A DNA stretch of 39,117 bases, taken from an uncultured Bacteroidales bacterium. Lineage in GTDB: Bacteria; Bacteroidota; Bacteroidia; Bacteroidales; Bacteroidaceae. Positions 24,980-33,748 of the stretch are shown piece by piece. The DNA lies in contig CADBXL010000033.1 in the NCBI GenBank assembly GCA_902798615.1, positions 1-39,117 of the forward strand. Reading direction: 5' to 3'. Under the pieces are notes generated by a model, which was given only the letters and a program-made list of their open reading frames with translations, did not search any database and was not told where the DNA came from. Position 1 is the first letter of the stretch, and each line of letters starts with the position of its first letter. The translations under genes and the position numbers were made by a program.

Positions 24980-25558
24980 ATGGAAGAGAATGATAAGAAA
25001 CTAAATAGCCCAATGGCTCGACGCGAGTTTCTGCGAAAGTGTAGTGCAATGCTGACAGGAGCCTCGTTGGTTGCTGTTGGTGGAGTATTGACTTCGAAGG
25101 CATCTGTCAGGGAAGGTGAGATGATGTGGCAGATAGATCCGGAGAAATGCCTGCAATGCGGAAGATGTGCAACTGATTGTGTACTGCCAGTATCAGCGGT
25201 TAAATGCTTCCATGCTAATCAGGTGTGCGGCTATTGTGACCTCTGTGGAGGCTATTACAGAGCTAACGTGAAGGAACTGAACACGGCAGCTGAGAATATG
25301 ATGTGCCCTACAGGAGCCATTACGCGATTGTTTGTAGAAGAGCCATATTTTGAATATACCATTGATGAGAATCTCTGCAATGGCTGTGGCAAATGCGTAA
25401 AGGGCTGTACATCGTTTGGCAACGGTTCACTCTTCTTGCAGATTCAGCAGGAGCTGTGTCTTAATTGCAATGAGTGTAAGATATCAAAGGTATGTGTTTC
25501 GGGTGCCATCCAGCGCGTGCCTGTCAGTCAGGGCTATAAACTGAAAGATCATGCATAG
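24980..25558 (+). CDS. Tat-exported polyferredoxin
   Basis: The 192-residue protein has a twin-arginine signal (ARREFLRKCS at 13-22 and a hydrophobic core to about 38) followed by a cysteine-rich ferredoxin. Visible groups are C57, C60, C63, C67; C76, C83, C86, C89 with C109; C133, C136, C139, C143; and C160, C163, C166, C172, enough for up to four [4Fe-4S] clusters. It resembles periplasmic electron carriers of the DmsB/NrfC type in plan, though no molybdoenzyme is encoded here. It lies directly before, and overlaps by 8 nt, the membrane polyferredoxin gene, so electron transfer between the two is likely. Confidence 0.87.
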   Translation: MEENDKKLNSPMARREFLRKCSAMLTGASLVAVGGVLTSKASVREGEMMWQIDPEKCLQCGRCATDCVLPVSAVKCFHANQVCGYCDLCGGYYRANVKELNTAAENMMCPTGAITRLFVEEPYFEYTIDENLCNGCGKCVKGCTSFGNGSLFLQIQQELCLNCNECKISKVCVSGAIQRVPVSQGYKLKDHA

Positions 25559-26783
25559 AATATTAGGTGTAGCGCGATTTCCGAAACCCGATTTCACTTC
25601 GGGATATCAGTATCCGGAGATTATCCATGGAATGCCGTGGGAGACATTCTGGTCATGGCTCGATGTGGTACTGCTTCTGGGTATGATGAGTCTTGTTGCT
25701 TGGGCTGTACATCGTAAGCCGAGCAGGAGAATTCTCTTTTCCGTTAGTATCGTGTCGGTGCTGTATTTCGGATTCTTCCGCACAGGGTGTGTATGTAGTG
25801 TTGGGTCGATACAGAATGTAGTGTTGGCTTTGGCAGACAGCAGCTATAAGTTACCTTTCGTGGTGCTATTGATGTTTCTGTTACCCTTGGTGTTCACCTT
25901 GTTCTTCGGACGAGTGTTCTGTGCAGGAGTCTGTCCGATGGGAGCCTTGCAGGAACTGGTCAATGTGCGCAATTTCCGTATATCACGTGCCGTGGCATCA
26001 GCATTGAGTTTCTTTCCCTGGATATATTTAGGCTTTGCCATCCTCTATGCTGCTACACGTAGTCAGTTCATAATCTGCCGCTTTGATCCTTTCATACCTA
26101 TTTTCCGTCTGAGTGGCGATGTGGGAATGATAGTCTTTGGAGTGTCGCTGTTGGTGCTTGCCGTGTTCGTGGGACGACCTTTCTGTCGATTCCTATGTCC
26201 TTACGGAGCTATTCTCGGCGTTGTAAGCAATGTTGCATTGAAGCGTGTGGAAGTAACGAAGAAGCCATGCATCAACTGTGCGCTTTGTCATAATGCCTGT
26301 CCGGTAGATGCTATTCGTGAACCGTATGCCAACAAAGGAGGTGAGAATCGCATGACGGGAGTACGTCGTGTGTTACTTTATATAGTCCTGCTACCTATGC
26401 TCACTATTGGTGGTGGCTGGCTATTATCGAGTCAGAGCGATACGTTGAGCATTGCCCATCGTGATGTATATCTCTACACCTTGTTACAACGAGAAACTGA
26501 TAGCGATATTATGCCAGCTGAGGTAGAAGCCTTTCACGAGATGGGACGTTCGATGAAGGATTTGGAGGCATCGGTAGTCAGTGTGCGTGAGAGTTACAAC
26601 CGTTGGGCATGGTTGACAGGTGCCCTTATCGGTTTTGTACTTGGTTGCAAGCTTATCCGTCTCTCCGTGAAACGAACGCGAAGGACCTATGAGATAGAAC
26701 CGTCTGTCTGTGTGGCTTGCGGTAAATGCTTTGAATATTGTCCACAAAACATAGCTGTAAAAGATGAAAAGAAACGTATATAG
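25551..26783 (+). CDS. NapH/NosR-like membrane polyferredoxin
   Basis: The 410-residue inner-membrane protein has about seven hydrophobic segments (near 35-53, 60-77, 100-119, 152-168, 192-208, 272-292 and 353-370). It has two CxxxCP motifs after GR (FCAGVCPMG, C124/C128; FCRFLCPYG, C212/C216), the hallmark of the NapH/NosR/RdxA group. It has two ferredoxin motifs, CINCALCHNACP (C240-C250) and CVACGKCFEYCP (C387-C397). An extra GCVCSVGS at 79-86 precedes the third helix. Such proteins move electrons across or along the membrane, often from quinol or flavin carriers to periplasmic reductases. Here it probably links the NADH-side subunits to the Tat-exported ferredoxin. Confidence 0.9.
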   Translation: MHRILGVARFPKPDFTSGYQYPEIIHGMPWETFWSWLDVVLLLGMMSLVAWAVHRKPSRRILFSVSIVSVLYFGFFRTGCVCSVGSIQNVVLALADSSYKLPFVVLLMFLLPLVFTLFFGRVFCAGVCPMGALQELVNVRNFRISRAVASALSFFPWIYLGFAILYAATRSQFIICRFDPFIPIFRLSGDVGMIVFGVSLLVLAVFVGRPFCRFLCPYGAILGVVSNVALKRVEVTKKPCINCALCHNACPVDAIREPYANKGGENRMTGVRRVLLYIVLLPMLTIGGGWLLSSQSDTLSIAHRDVYLYTLLQRETDSDIMPAEVEAFHEMGRSMKDLEASVVSVRESYNRWAWLTGALIGFVLGCKLIRLSVKRTRRTYEIEPSVCVACGKCFEYCPQNIAVKDEKKRI

Positions 26784-28530
26784 GAATATAGCTTTGGTAA
26801 CTGCTATTTTCGCCCTCGTACTATTGGTGATGATGGGAGTGAGTTGGGTGCAGATGCGTCAGGTCACTCCGCTTCAGACAGAGGTGATGGAAACGCTAAA
26901 GCAATTGAATGAGAGTAATACGGAAAATGCGGAATTGGCAGAACAGATACGTCAGCTCGATCTGCTCTCTCGAAAGGCGTACTTCACACAGGAAACTCAC
27001 CTCAAGATAGGTGCATGGATTCTCTGTGCTATGGCAGTAGTCATAGGTCTGAGTCTGCGTATGTATTTCAAGGACACGAAGAACCTCCCAGAAAAAGAGC
27101 TCGACCCTATTGATGAGTGGATGATAAAATGCAATGCCCGCAAATATATCGGGTATGGGATGCTTGGTGTTGGGTGTTTAGTGTTGGTTTTTGCCGTGTT
27201 TACCTCAGGTACGCTACGAGGCTGGATAAATGGAATGCGTAATACGTTGGCAGCAAATGATTCTGTTGCTGCAGATACTACGAGTACCGCATTGATGTCA
27301 GGAACGACGGTAGCCGATACGCAGAAAGTTGATAGTGCGCTTGTGGCAGATACAGAGGAGCCTGCAGACACCTTCCCTATTCCAAAGCTCACCTCCAACG
27401 CTTTCCGAGGCAATAACTCTTCTGGTCATTCCTCAGCACGTAATATTCCCACGTCGTGGAATCTGAAGAATGGCAAGAACATATTATGGCAGAAAGCCAT
27501 TCCTAAGCATGGTTATAACTCACCAGTTGTCAATGGTCGTAATATCTTCCTGACAGGAGCAGACAAAAAGTCGCGTGAGCTTTATTGCTTCGACCTATGG
27601 ACGGGAGAGTTGCGCTGGACGGTGAAGGCTGACGGAATTAGCGGTTCACCATCGTCAATGCCTAATGTGACAGCAGACACGGGACTTGCAGCTTCCACTG
27701 TAGCCACCAACGGAAAGCAGGTATGTGCCATCTTTGCCACAGGCGATGTGATATGTGCCGATATGGACGGTAAGCGACTATGGGCAAAGAATCTTGGAGT
27801 GCCTGAGAACCATTACGGCTTTGCATCATCATTGCTCATGTATGGTAACGAACTGATTATTCAGTACGACAATAATTCGAATGCCAAGCTGATAGCACTC
27901 AGCACGATTAATGGAAATCAGTTGTGGAGCAAGTCCCGTAAGGACAAGATAGCGTGGAGTTCACCTATCATTGCTAAGGCATCTGGTCAGCAAGCAGTCA
28001 TTGTGATGGGAAATCCTGCTATTACAGCTTATAATGTTTCGAATGGTTCTGAGCTTTGGCGTGTGGAGTGCATGAGCGGAGAGGTAGGCAGTAGTCCATG
28101 TGCATCCAATGGTATTATTTTTGGTGCAAGCGAGTATGCCACCTGCATAGCTATCAATGCTGCAACAGGAGAGAAACTATGGGAAGCAGGCGACTGTCTG
28201 CCAGAGTGTTCCAGTCCTGTAGCTACAAAAGATATGCTTTATGTAGCTACGAGTTATGGAGCAGTATGTGCTTACGATGCAAAGGATGGCAAGGTTGTGA
28301 AGCAGCATGAACTTTCCACACCATTCTATTCATCGCCTGTCATTGCTGACGGAAAGATATGGTTGTTCAGTAATAGTGGTAAGTGCTATATCTTCTCCAC
28401 AGGCAAGGACTTCAAACTTATAACCAGTTTTGAGACTGGCGAAAAGACATTTGCTACCCCAGCCTTTACCGATAATATGATGGTTGTGCGAACGGATAAG
28501 AGTCTTTATGTAGTAAAGAAGAAATCATAG
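26764..28530 (+). CDS. Three-TM beta-propeller protein
   Basis: The 588-residue protein has TM helices at about 9-29, 80-97 and 130-148, a coiled-coil-like stretch between the first two (LNESNTENAELAEQIRQL) and a low-complexity Ser/Thr/Asp linker (about 150-210). A PQQ-like propeller follows at about 215-588, with repeats such as SRELYCFDLWTGELRW, CADMDGKRLWAKNL, NVSNGSELWRVECM and NAATGEKLWEAGDC. With an odd number of TM helices and a cytoplasmic N-terminus the propeller would be periplasmic. The gene overlaps the polyferredoxin gene by 20 nt, which suggests a physical complex of the two. Several cysteines in the blades are unusual for a BamB-like protein. Confidence 0.83.
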   Translation: MKRNVYRNIALVTAIFALVLLVMMGVSWVQMRQVTPLQTEVMETLKQLNESNTENAELAEQIRQLDLLSRKAYFTQETHLKIGAWILCAMAVVIGLSLRMYFKDTKNLPEKELDPIDEWMIKCNARKYIGYGMLGVGCLVLVFAVFTSGTLRGWINGMRNTLAANDSVAADTTSTALMSGTTVADTQKVDSALVADTEEPADTFPIPKLTSNAFRGNNSSGHSSARNIPTSWNLKNGKNILWQKAIPKHGYNSPVVNGRNIFLTGADKKSRELYCFDLWTGELRWTVKADGISGSPSSMPNVTADTGLAASTVATNGKQVCAIFATGDVICADMDGKRLWAKNLGVPENHYGFASSLLMYGNELIIQYDNNSNAKLIALSTINGNQLWSKSRKDKIAWSSPIIAKASGQQAVIVMGNPAITAYNVSNGSELWRVECMSGEVGSSPCASNGIIFGASEYATCIAINAATGEKLWEAGDCLPECSSPVATKDMLYVATSYGAVCAYDAKDGKVVKQHELSTPFYSSPVIADGKIWLFSNSGKCYIFSTGKDFKLITSFETGEKTFATPAFTDNMMVVRTDKSLYVVKKKS

Positions 28531-28534
28531 TGGT

Positions 28535-30925
28535 ATGACTTGCGAAAATTGTAACATTACTTCACCAGAGGAGGCTCGAGAGGCTATCCGTAATAGGACT
28601 GATGCCGTCATTGAGAGGATAGGTAAGGGGCGTGAGCATATAATCCCATTGTTACAGGCCTTGCAGACGGAGTTCAGCTATCTGCCTTCTGATGCCTTGG
28701 AACGTGTATATGAGACTACGGATATTGACCGAGCACAGGCCATTTCCGTAGCAACGTTCTATGCCCAGTTTCGAATGATTCCATATGGTAAGCATACCAT
28801 CCGCGTTTGCTGTGGCACTGCCTGTCATGTGAAAGGAGCTAATACCGTGTATGATGCTTTCCGACGCGAACTGAACATGAGCGAGGACACTATCACTACT
28901 GATGACCAGCGATACTCAATAGAGAAGATTGCCTGTTTGGGTTGCTGTGCGCTGGCTCCTGTGGTGCAGATTGATAATAAAATCTTCGGTCATGTGCAGC
29001 CGGGACGTGTTAATGAGGTTTTGGCGGAGTTCGAGCGTACGACGGCTGATTCTGATGAAGCTGATAAAGCCGAGGGCAGGAAAGCGGTTCAGGGCGAGGT
29101 TCGTATCGGTATGGAGAACTGTTGTCAGGCAAGTGGTACTGCCGAGGTGCGCGAGGCTGTTGAACAGGCTTGCCGTGAATTGGGCATCAACGTGTCACTC
29201 AAGCCAGTGTCGTGTGTAGGTGCCTGTAACCTTGTACCTCTTATCGATGTTGCTATGCCTGATGGCAAGATTACACGCTATCCCAACATACGTCCGGAGG
29301 AGGTGAAGGAGGTATTGTTGCATCATTTCCGTCCTGCATCTCGTTTGCTTCGTCTTCGCAATGCCCTGTTAAATCAGGTAGATACATTCCATACCGATCA
29401 GACTTGGGATAACATCGTCTATCAGAGTGACACACAACGTAACGAGAACATAAATACCTTCCTTGAAGGGCAGCACCGCATTTCTACAGAAGGCTATGGT
29501 CAGATGAATCCCCTTGATATTGACGAATACATTATTAGAGATGGGTTTGAAGGATTGCGCAAGGCTCTGACTATGGATAGGGAAGCCTTGATAGATGAGG
29601 TTCTAAAAAGCGGTATTCGTGGACGTGGTGGCGGTGGTTTCCCGTCAGGACGCAAATGGCAGATTGTATCGGGTGAGAAGGATCAGGAAAAGTACGTCAT
29701 CTGCAATGGTGATGAGGGCGACCCAGGTGCTTTCATGGATCGTATCCTTTTGGAGAGTTATCCATTGCGCGTAATCGAGGGCTTGGTGATTGCTGCATAT
29801 GCCGTGGGTGCGCGTAAGGCTATATTATATATTCGTGCTGAATATCCGCAGGCTGTGATTCGTATTCGTCGTGCATTGGAGATGTGCAGTGAACGTGGAT
29901 TTGTAGGAGAAAAAATACTAGGCACGGATTTCTCTGTTGATGTAAGAATCTTTGAGGGTGCAGGTGCTTTCGTATGCGGTGAGGAAACGGCATTGATAGC
30001 ATCAATAGAAGGTAAGCGTGGATTCCCACATCTGCGTCCTCCTTATCCTGCACAGCGTGGATTGTTCGGACATCCTACTCTGATAAACAACGTAGAAACG
30101 CTTAGCCAGATACCGTTTATCGTAAGTCGTGGGGCTGATGTATATCGGGAAGTAGGTACGGAGAACAGCAAGGGAACGAAGGTGTTTGCCTTGGCAGGAA
30201 AGGTGCGTCATGGCGGACTTATCGAAGTGCCTATGGGTATTACGTTGCGACAGATTGTGGAGCGTATAGGCGGTGGCATGGAGAATGGTGAGAAACTGAA
30301 GGCGGTACAGACAGGCGGTCCTTCCGGAGGTTGTATCCCTGCCGAGCTTTGCGATGTAGCTGTTGACTTCGATGCCCTCAACGAGATGGGGGCTATCATG
30401 GGGTCGGGTGGTCTCGTGGTGTTGAGCGAGAGCGACTGCATGGTGGATGTGGCGCGTTATTTCCTTAACTTCATATCTGGTGAGAGTTGTGGCAAATGCA
30501 CGTTCTGTAGGGTGGGTGCCAAGAGGATGTTGGACATCCTTGACCGTCTTGCATCGGGCAAGGGCACAATGACCGATATTGATAATCTGGAGGTATTGGC
30601 AAATGCAGTGAAGAAAGCCGCGCTCTGCGGATTGGGGAAAACAGCACCGAATCCTGTCCTATCCACTCTCCGACATTTCCGTAAGGAGTATGAGGAGCAT
30701 GTGCAGGGTATTTGCCGTACTGGCAGTTGCAAGCAGATGGTGACGCTTACTGTAACCGACGATTGTATCGGTTGTACTAAATGTGCTCGTTGCTGTCCTG
30801 CTGATGCCATTCCTTTCGCGCCATATGAGAAGCATACTATTGATACGGAGCGTTGCACTCTCTGCGGATTGTGCATAGACGAATGTGACTTTAATGCCAT
30901 TAAGTATGAGAATAAGCGTAAATAA
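28535..30925 (+). CDS. NuoE-NuoF (HydC-HydB-like) NADH diaphorase fusion
   Basis: The 796-residue protein is a complete NADH-oxidising module. Residues about 10-165 match NuoE ([2Fe-2S], C92/C93, C97, C134, C138). Residues about 188-262 are a second thioredoxin-like domain with C196/C197 and C227/C231. Residues about 325-710 match NuoF, with the NADH/FMN motifs RGRGGGGFPSG (362-372) and NGDEGDPGAF (391-400) and the N3-type cluster SCGKCTFC (C652, C655, C658) plus C698. Residues 744-784 hold two [4Fe-4S] motifs. The thioredoxin-NuoF-2x[4Fe-4S] order is that of HydB of bifurcating hydrogenases, here fused to HydC. It is soluble; its partner is the next gene, whose start overlaps it by 20 nt. 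Confidence 0.93.
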   Translation: MTCENCNITSPEEAREAIRNRTDAVIERIGKGREHIIPLLQALQTEFSYLPSDALERVYETTDIDRAQAISVATFYAQFRMIPYGKHTIRVCCGTACHVKGANTVYDAFRRELNMSEDTITTDDQRYSIEKIACLGCCALAPVVQIDNKIFGHVQPGRVNEVLAEFERTTADSDEADKAEGRKAVQGEVRIGMENCCQASGTAEVREAVEQACRELGINVSLKPVSCVGACNLVPLIDVAMPDGKITRYPNIRPEEVKEVLLHHFRPASRLLRLRNALLNQVDTFHTDQTWDNIVYQSDTQRNENINTFLEGQHRISTEGYGQMNPLDIDEYIIRDGFEGLRKALTMDREALIDEVLKSGIRGRGGGGFPSGRKWQIVSGEKDQEKYVICNGDEGDPGAFMDRILLESYPLRVIEGLVIAAYAVGARKAILYIRAEYPQAVIRIRRALEMCSERGFVGEKILGTDFSVDVRIFEGAGAFVCGEETALIASIEGKRGFPHLRPPYPAQRGLFGHPTLINNVETLSQIPFIVSRGADVYREVGTENSKGTKVFALAGKVRHGGLIEVPMGITLRQIVERIGGGMENGEKLKAVQTGGPSGGCIPAELCDVAVDFDALNEMGAIMGSGGLVVLSESDCMVDVARYFLNFISGESCGKCTFCRVGAKRMLDILDRLASGKGTMTDIDNLEVLANAVKKAALCGLGKTAPNPVLSTLRHFRKEYEEHVQGICRTGSCKQMVTLTVTDDCIGCTKCARCCPADAIPFAPYEKHTIDTERCTLCGLCIDECDFNAIKYENKRK

Positions 30926-32942
30926 CAAGGATATATCGGTCAGCGGTCAGCGCCCTCTTATTGAGGAACTGCGAGACATGGGCATTATGGTGCCTTCAAT
31001 GTGCTATGCGGAAGGAAAAGAGCATCAGCCTTCGTGCATGGTGTGTATGGTGAAGGATGTCAGGACAGGACAAATGATACCTTCTTGCTCCACAATGCCA
31101 TACGAAGGGATGCAGATAGAGACTGATAGTGATGAAGTAAAGGAACTGCGTCGCCTATCTCTGGAACTGCTGTTGAGTGACCATCGTGCTGATTGCGAGG
31201 GACCATGCACGATAGTATGTCAGCGTGGCATAGATGTAGCAGGTGTAATCAATCTCTATGATCTTGGCAGACTGGATGAGGCTCGTGAATTGTTGGGCGG
31301 TGTGTCATGTGAAGGTTGTAAGGCTCCGTGCGAGAAAGCATGTAGGCGTTCAACCGTTGACGAGGGTGTAAAGATTAGGGAGATTCTCTCCACACTAAAC
31401 ACTAAACCCTTAACTCTAAACTCTCAATCCTCCCCTCTCAACTCTCAACTCTCAACACCAACCTCTAAATTCAACAGCCGCTTAGGTCGTTTCACAGATA
31501 AGGAGAAACTGCGTTTGAAGGAAATTTATACGCAGCCGAGCCATTGTCTGCATTGTGCCTGTGACGGTAAGGAAAAATGCAAGTTGCGTAAGTATGCCAC
31601 GGAGGCAAACATCAAGGTTACTCGATATGGATTGCAGTCTTCGCTATCTGTAAAGGAACAGATTCCTGTTACTGGGCGTTTGGTTTACGAACCTGCCAAG
31701 TGCATTCGTTGCGGACTTTGTGTGTATAATACTAATGACGGCTTTACATTTGAACGCCGTGGCTTTGATATGCGTGTGGTTATTCCAGAGGAGAGCAAGA
31801 AGCATATTAGCGATAGGATTGCAGAACTCTGTCCTACTGGTGCCCTCGTTCTGAAACTTCTGCTGCCGTTACTGGTTCTGCTCACAGGCTGTCGCTCTTT
31901 GCCTGAGAGTATGTCGGTAAGTGCTGAACTGCCTGAACATCCAAAGTTGTTGTGGGAACATCGTCATAGCGTAAGGACGGTGGCTTCGCCTGTTGCATAT
32001 AACGGCATGATACTCACTTGCGACAAGCACGGACAGATGGTGGGGCTCGATGAGGAAACAGGTGAACAACGGCTTAGCCTTGCACTTGGTTCTGATATGG
32101 AGGCCTCGTTTACAATAGAGGATTCTACGCTCTATGTTGGAATGCTTGACGGTAAAGTGCGTTCTCTGTCTTTGCCTGACGGTTCAGAGCGATGGAGCTT
32201 TGCCACAGAAGGGCAGATTTTGGCGAAACCAACTTTAACCTCTAACCCCTCCCCTTCAGCCCTCTTCATAGGCAGCTACGATAATTACATGTACACGCTC
32301 TCACCTTTGACGGGTAAACTCATCAATCGGGTAGAAACAGGCAATTATATCAATGGTGCTGCTGTGCTTTGGAAGGATTATGTCCTCTTCGGAGGCTGCG
32401 ATTCATGGGTACGTATTGTTGACGGAACAACTGGAATTCTTGCTGATTCACTAAAATTAGATGCCTATATCCCTGCCTCTCCTGTGGTTGATGGGGATAA
32501 TGTGTATGTGGCTGATTATCGTGGCGATGTATATGAACTGACCCTTGCCGATGGAGGTCGCATAACGAACCATCGGAAGTTGCTTTCAGCTGCGGAGGAT
32601 GATGGTGGAATGCTTTCCGTACCTGTTGTTACTGAGGATGCACTCTATCTATTGACAACTGACCGCCGTTTGATGTGTCTCGATCGCAAGGAAGGAAAGG
32701 AGAAATGGTATGCCTTGCTTAAAGGTGATGCGGGTGAGTGTAGTCCTATATTGGTGGATAACCGTCTGCTGGTATGTACCAAGACAGGTATTGTCAGCAT
32801 TCATGAAGTTTCTACAGGAAGGCAGCTTTGGGAATATGAAACAGGAGAACAAATCATAGCGCAACCGCTTGTTATAGGTTCGCATTTTTACATACAAACT
32901 GCACGTGGCACCTTGCTGTGCTTCGGAGAACGTGAAGAGTGA
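30906..32942 (+). CDS. NuoG/HydA-type Fe-S domain fused through a lipobox/TM to a beta-propeller
   Basis: The 678-residue protein starts as a NuoG-like [2Fe-2S] domain (C33, C44, C47, C61). An alpha-helical ferredoxin-like section follows (DCEGPCTIVC at 96-105, C135-C146), then further Fe-S motifs (C214-C225; C266, C269, C272; C309). Residues 314-329 are hydrophobic and end LLTGC, a perfect lipobox, and residues about 345-678 are a PQQ-like propeller. The polypeptide would thus span from a cytoplasmic electron acceptor to a periplasmic propeller. I chose the ATG at 30906 (MRISVNNKDI) over 30885. The codon before the hydrophobic run is CTG at 31851, where an ATG would give an ordinary lipoprotein start, hinting at fusion of two genes. 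A repeat tract encodes residues 162-189. Confidence 0.85.
   Translation: MRISVNNKDISVSGQRPLIEELRDMGIMVPSMCYAEGKEHQPSCMVCMVKDVRTGQMIPSCSTMPYEGMQIETDSDEVKELRRLSLELLLSDHRADCEGPCTIVCQRGIDVAGVINLYDLGRLDEARELLGGVSCEGCKAPCEKACRRSTVDEGVKIREILSTLNTKPLTLNSQSSPLNSQLSTPTSKFNSRLGRFTDKEKLRLKEIYTQPSHCLHCACDGKEKCKLRKYATEANIKVTRYGLQSSLSVKEQIPVTGRLVYEPAKCIRCGLCVYNTNDGFTFERRGFDMRVVIPEESKKHISDRIAELCPTGALVLKLLLPLLVLLTGCRSLPESMSVSAELPEHPKLLWEHRHSVRTVASPVAYNGMILTCDKHGQMVGLDEETGEQRLSLALGSDMEASFTIEDSTLYVGMLDGKVRSLSLPDGSERWSFATEGQILAKPTLTSNPSPSALFIGSYDNYMYTLSPLTGKLINRVETGNYINGAAVLWKDYVLFGGCDSWVRIVDGTTGILADSLKLDAYIPASPVVDGDNVYVADYRGDVYELTLADGGRITNHRKLLSAAEDDGGMLSVPVVTEDALYLLTTDRRLMCLDRKEGKEKWYALLKGDAGECSPILVDNRLLVCTKTGIVSIHEVSTGRQLWEYETGEQIIAQPLVIGSHFYIQTARGTLLCFGEREE
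31389..31478. repeat. Heptamer tract 4, inside the Fe-S/propeller fusion gene
   Basis: About twelve pyrimidine-rich words (actaaac, tctaaac, tctcaac types) encode a Ser/Thr/Leu/Asn-rich linker between two Fe-S sections. The frame is kept over about 90 bp. Confidence 0.85.
32229..32264. repeat. Heptamer tract 5, inside the propeller part of the same gene
   Basis: aactttaacctctaacccct and adjoining bases encode TLTSNPSPSA between two blades. Confidence 0.6.
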
Positions 32943-33032
32943 ATAATGAATAGTGAATAGTGAATTTATCACTAATCTCTAAACTTTCAACTCTAAACTC
33001 TCAACCCTCAACCCTCAACTCTAAACTTTAAT
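32943..33032. repeat. Heptamer tract 6, before the ABC ATPase gene
   Basis: The intergenic gap starts with agtgaataatgaatagtgaa words, then runs through tctaaac, tttcaac, tctcaac, cctcaac words up to the start codon. It replaces any normal ribosome-binding sequence; TTTAAT just before ATG is all that remains. Confidence 0.85.
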
Positions 33033-33740
33033 ATGGCATATATCGAACTGAACAATATACAAAAGAGCTTTGCCGATGGCAATGGCGGGCAGCGCATTGT
33101 GCTCGACGAACTTAGTTTGGAAGTAGAACCGGGTGCCTTTGTGGCTGTGACTGGCGTATCAGGTACAGGCAAGACCACATTGCTGAATGTGCTTGGAACA
33201 CTTCTGAAGCCTGATGGTGGTACCTATCTGTTAGGCGAAGAGCAGATACCATACGATGATGAAGCAAGGCTGTTGCAGATTCGTAATCGTCAGATTGGAT
33301 TTATGTTTCAGGATTACCGTCTCCTGCCTCAGTTCACGGCATTGCAGAATATCCTGTTACCTACATTGGCAATCCATAGGAAACCTACAACGGAGGAAAC
33401 GCAGTGGGCTATGCAGCTTGCACAACAAATGGGTATAAGCGATATTCTGCAACAATTGCCAGAAACACTATCTGGAGGAGAGAAAAGTCGTGTAGCCCTA
33501 TGTCGTGCCCTTATTATGCGTCCTAAACTGCTCTTGGCAGATGAGCCTACAGGACAGCTTGACAGTCAGCATGCCAAGGAGGTTGGACAGTTGCTAAGGC
33601 ACGTAAACACTCAGATGGGCATGACCATTATCCTTGTTACCCACTCTGAGGAATTGGCTTCCATTGCCGATAAACGTTATGTGCTTAAGGAGGGAAAAGC
33701 GTTTAGTGTCCAACCCTCACCTCTAACCTTTAGCCATTAG
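33033..33740 (+). CDS. ABC transporter ATP-binding protein (LolD/MacB type)
   Basis: The 235-residue ATPase has Walker A GVSGTGKT at 41-48, a Q-loop at Q93, the signature LSGGEKSR at 146-153, Walker B LLLADE at 166-171 and the switch histidine in VTHSEE. Size and sequence fit the LolD/FtsE/MacB subgroup, which energises FtsX-like permeases in lipoprotein extraction, lipid or peptide export, or envelope control. The permease follows after 8 bp. The last residues (VQPSPLTFSH) come from a repeat tract. In this operon it may export or place the terpenoid product or the propeller lipoproteins; this is inference. Confidence 0.92.
   Translation: MAYIELNNIQKSFADGNGGQRIVLDELSLEVEPGAFVAVTGVSGTGKTTLLNVLGTLLKPDGGTYLLGEEQIPYDDEARLLQIRNRQIGFMFQDYRLLPQFTALQNILLPTLAIHRKPTTEETQWAMQLAQQMGISDILQQLPETLSGGEKSRVALCRALIMRPKLLLADEPTGQLDSQHAKEVGQLLRHVNTQMGMTIILVTHSEELASIADKRYVLKEGKAFSVQPSPLTFSH
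33708..33735. repeat. Heptamer tract 7, at the end of the ABC ATPase gene
   Basis: tccaaccctcacctctaacc encodes the C-terminal tail, ending 4 nt before the TAG stop. Confidence 0.55.
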
Positions 33741-33748
33741 ACATAAAA

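Noticed and set aside
28535-32942. [FeFe]-hydrogenase or complex I operon
   Set aside because: No H-cluster domain and no membrane proton-pumping Nuo subunits; only the NADH-side modules are present.
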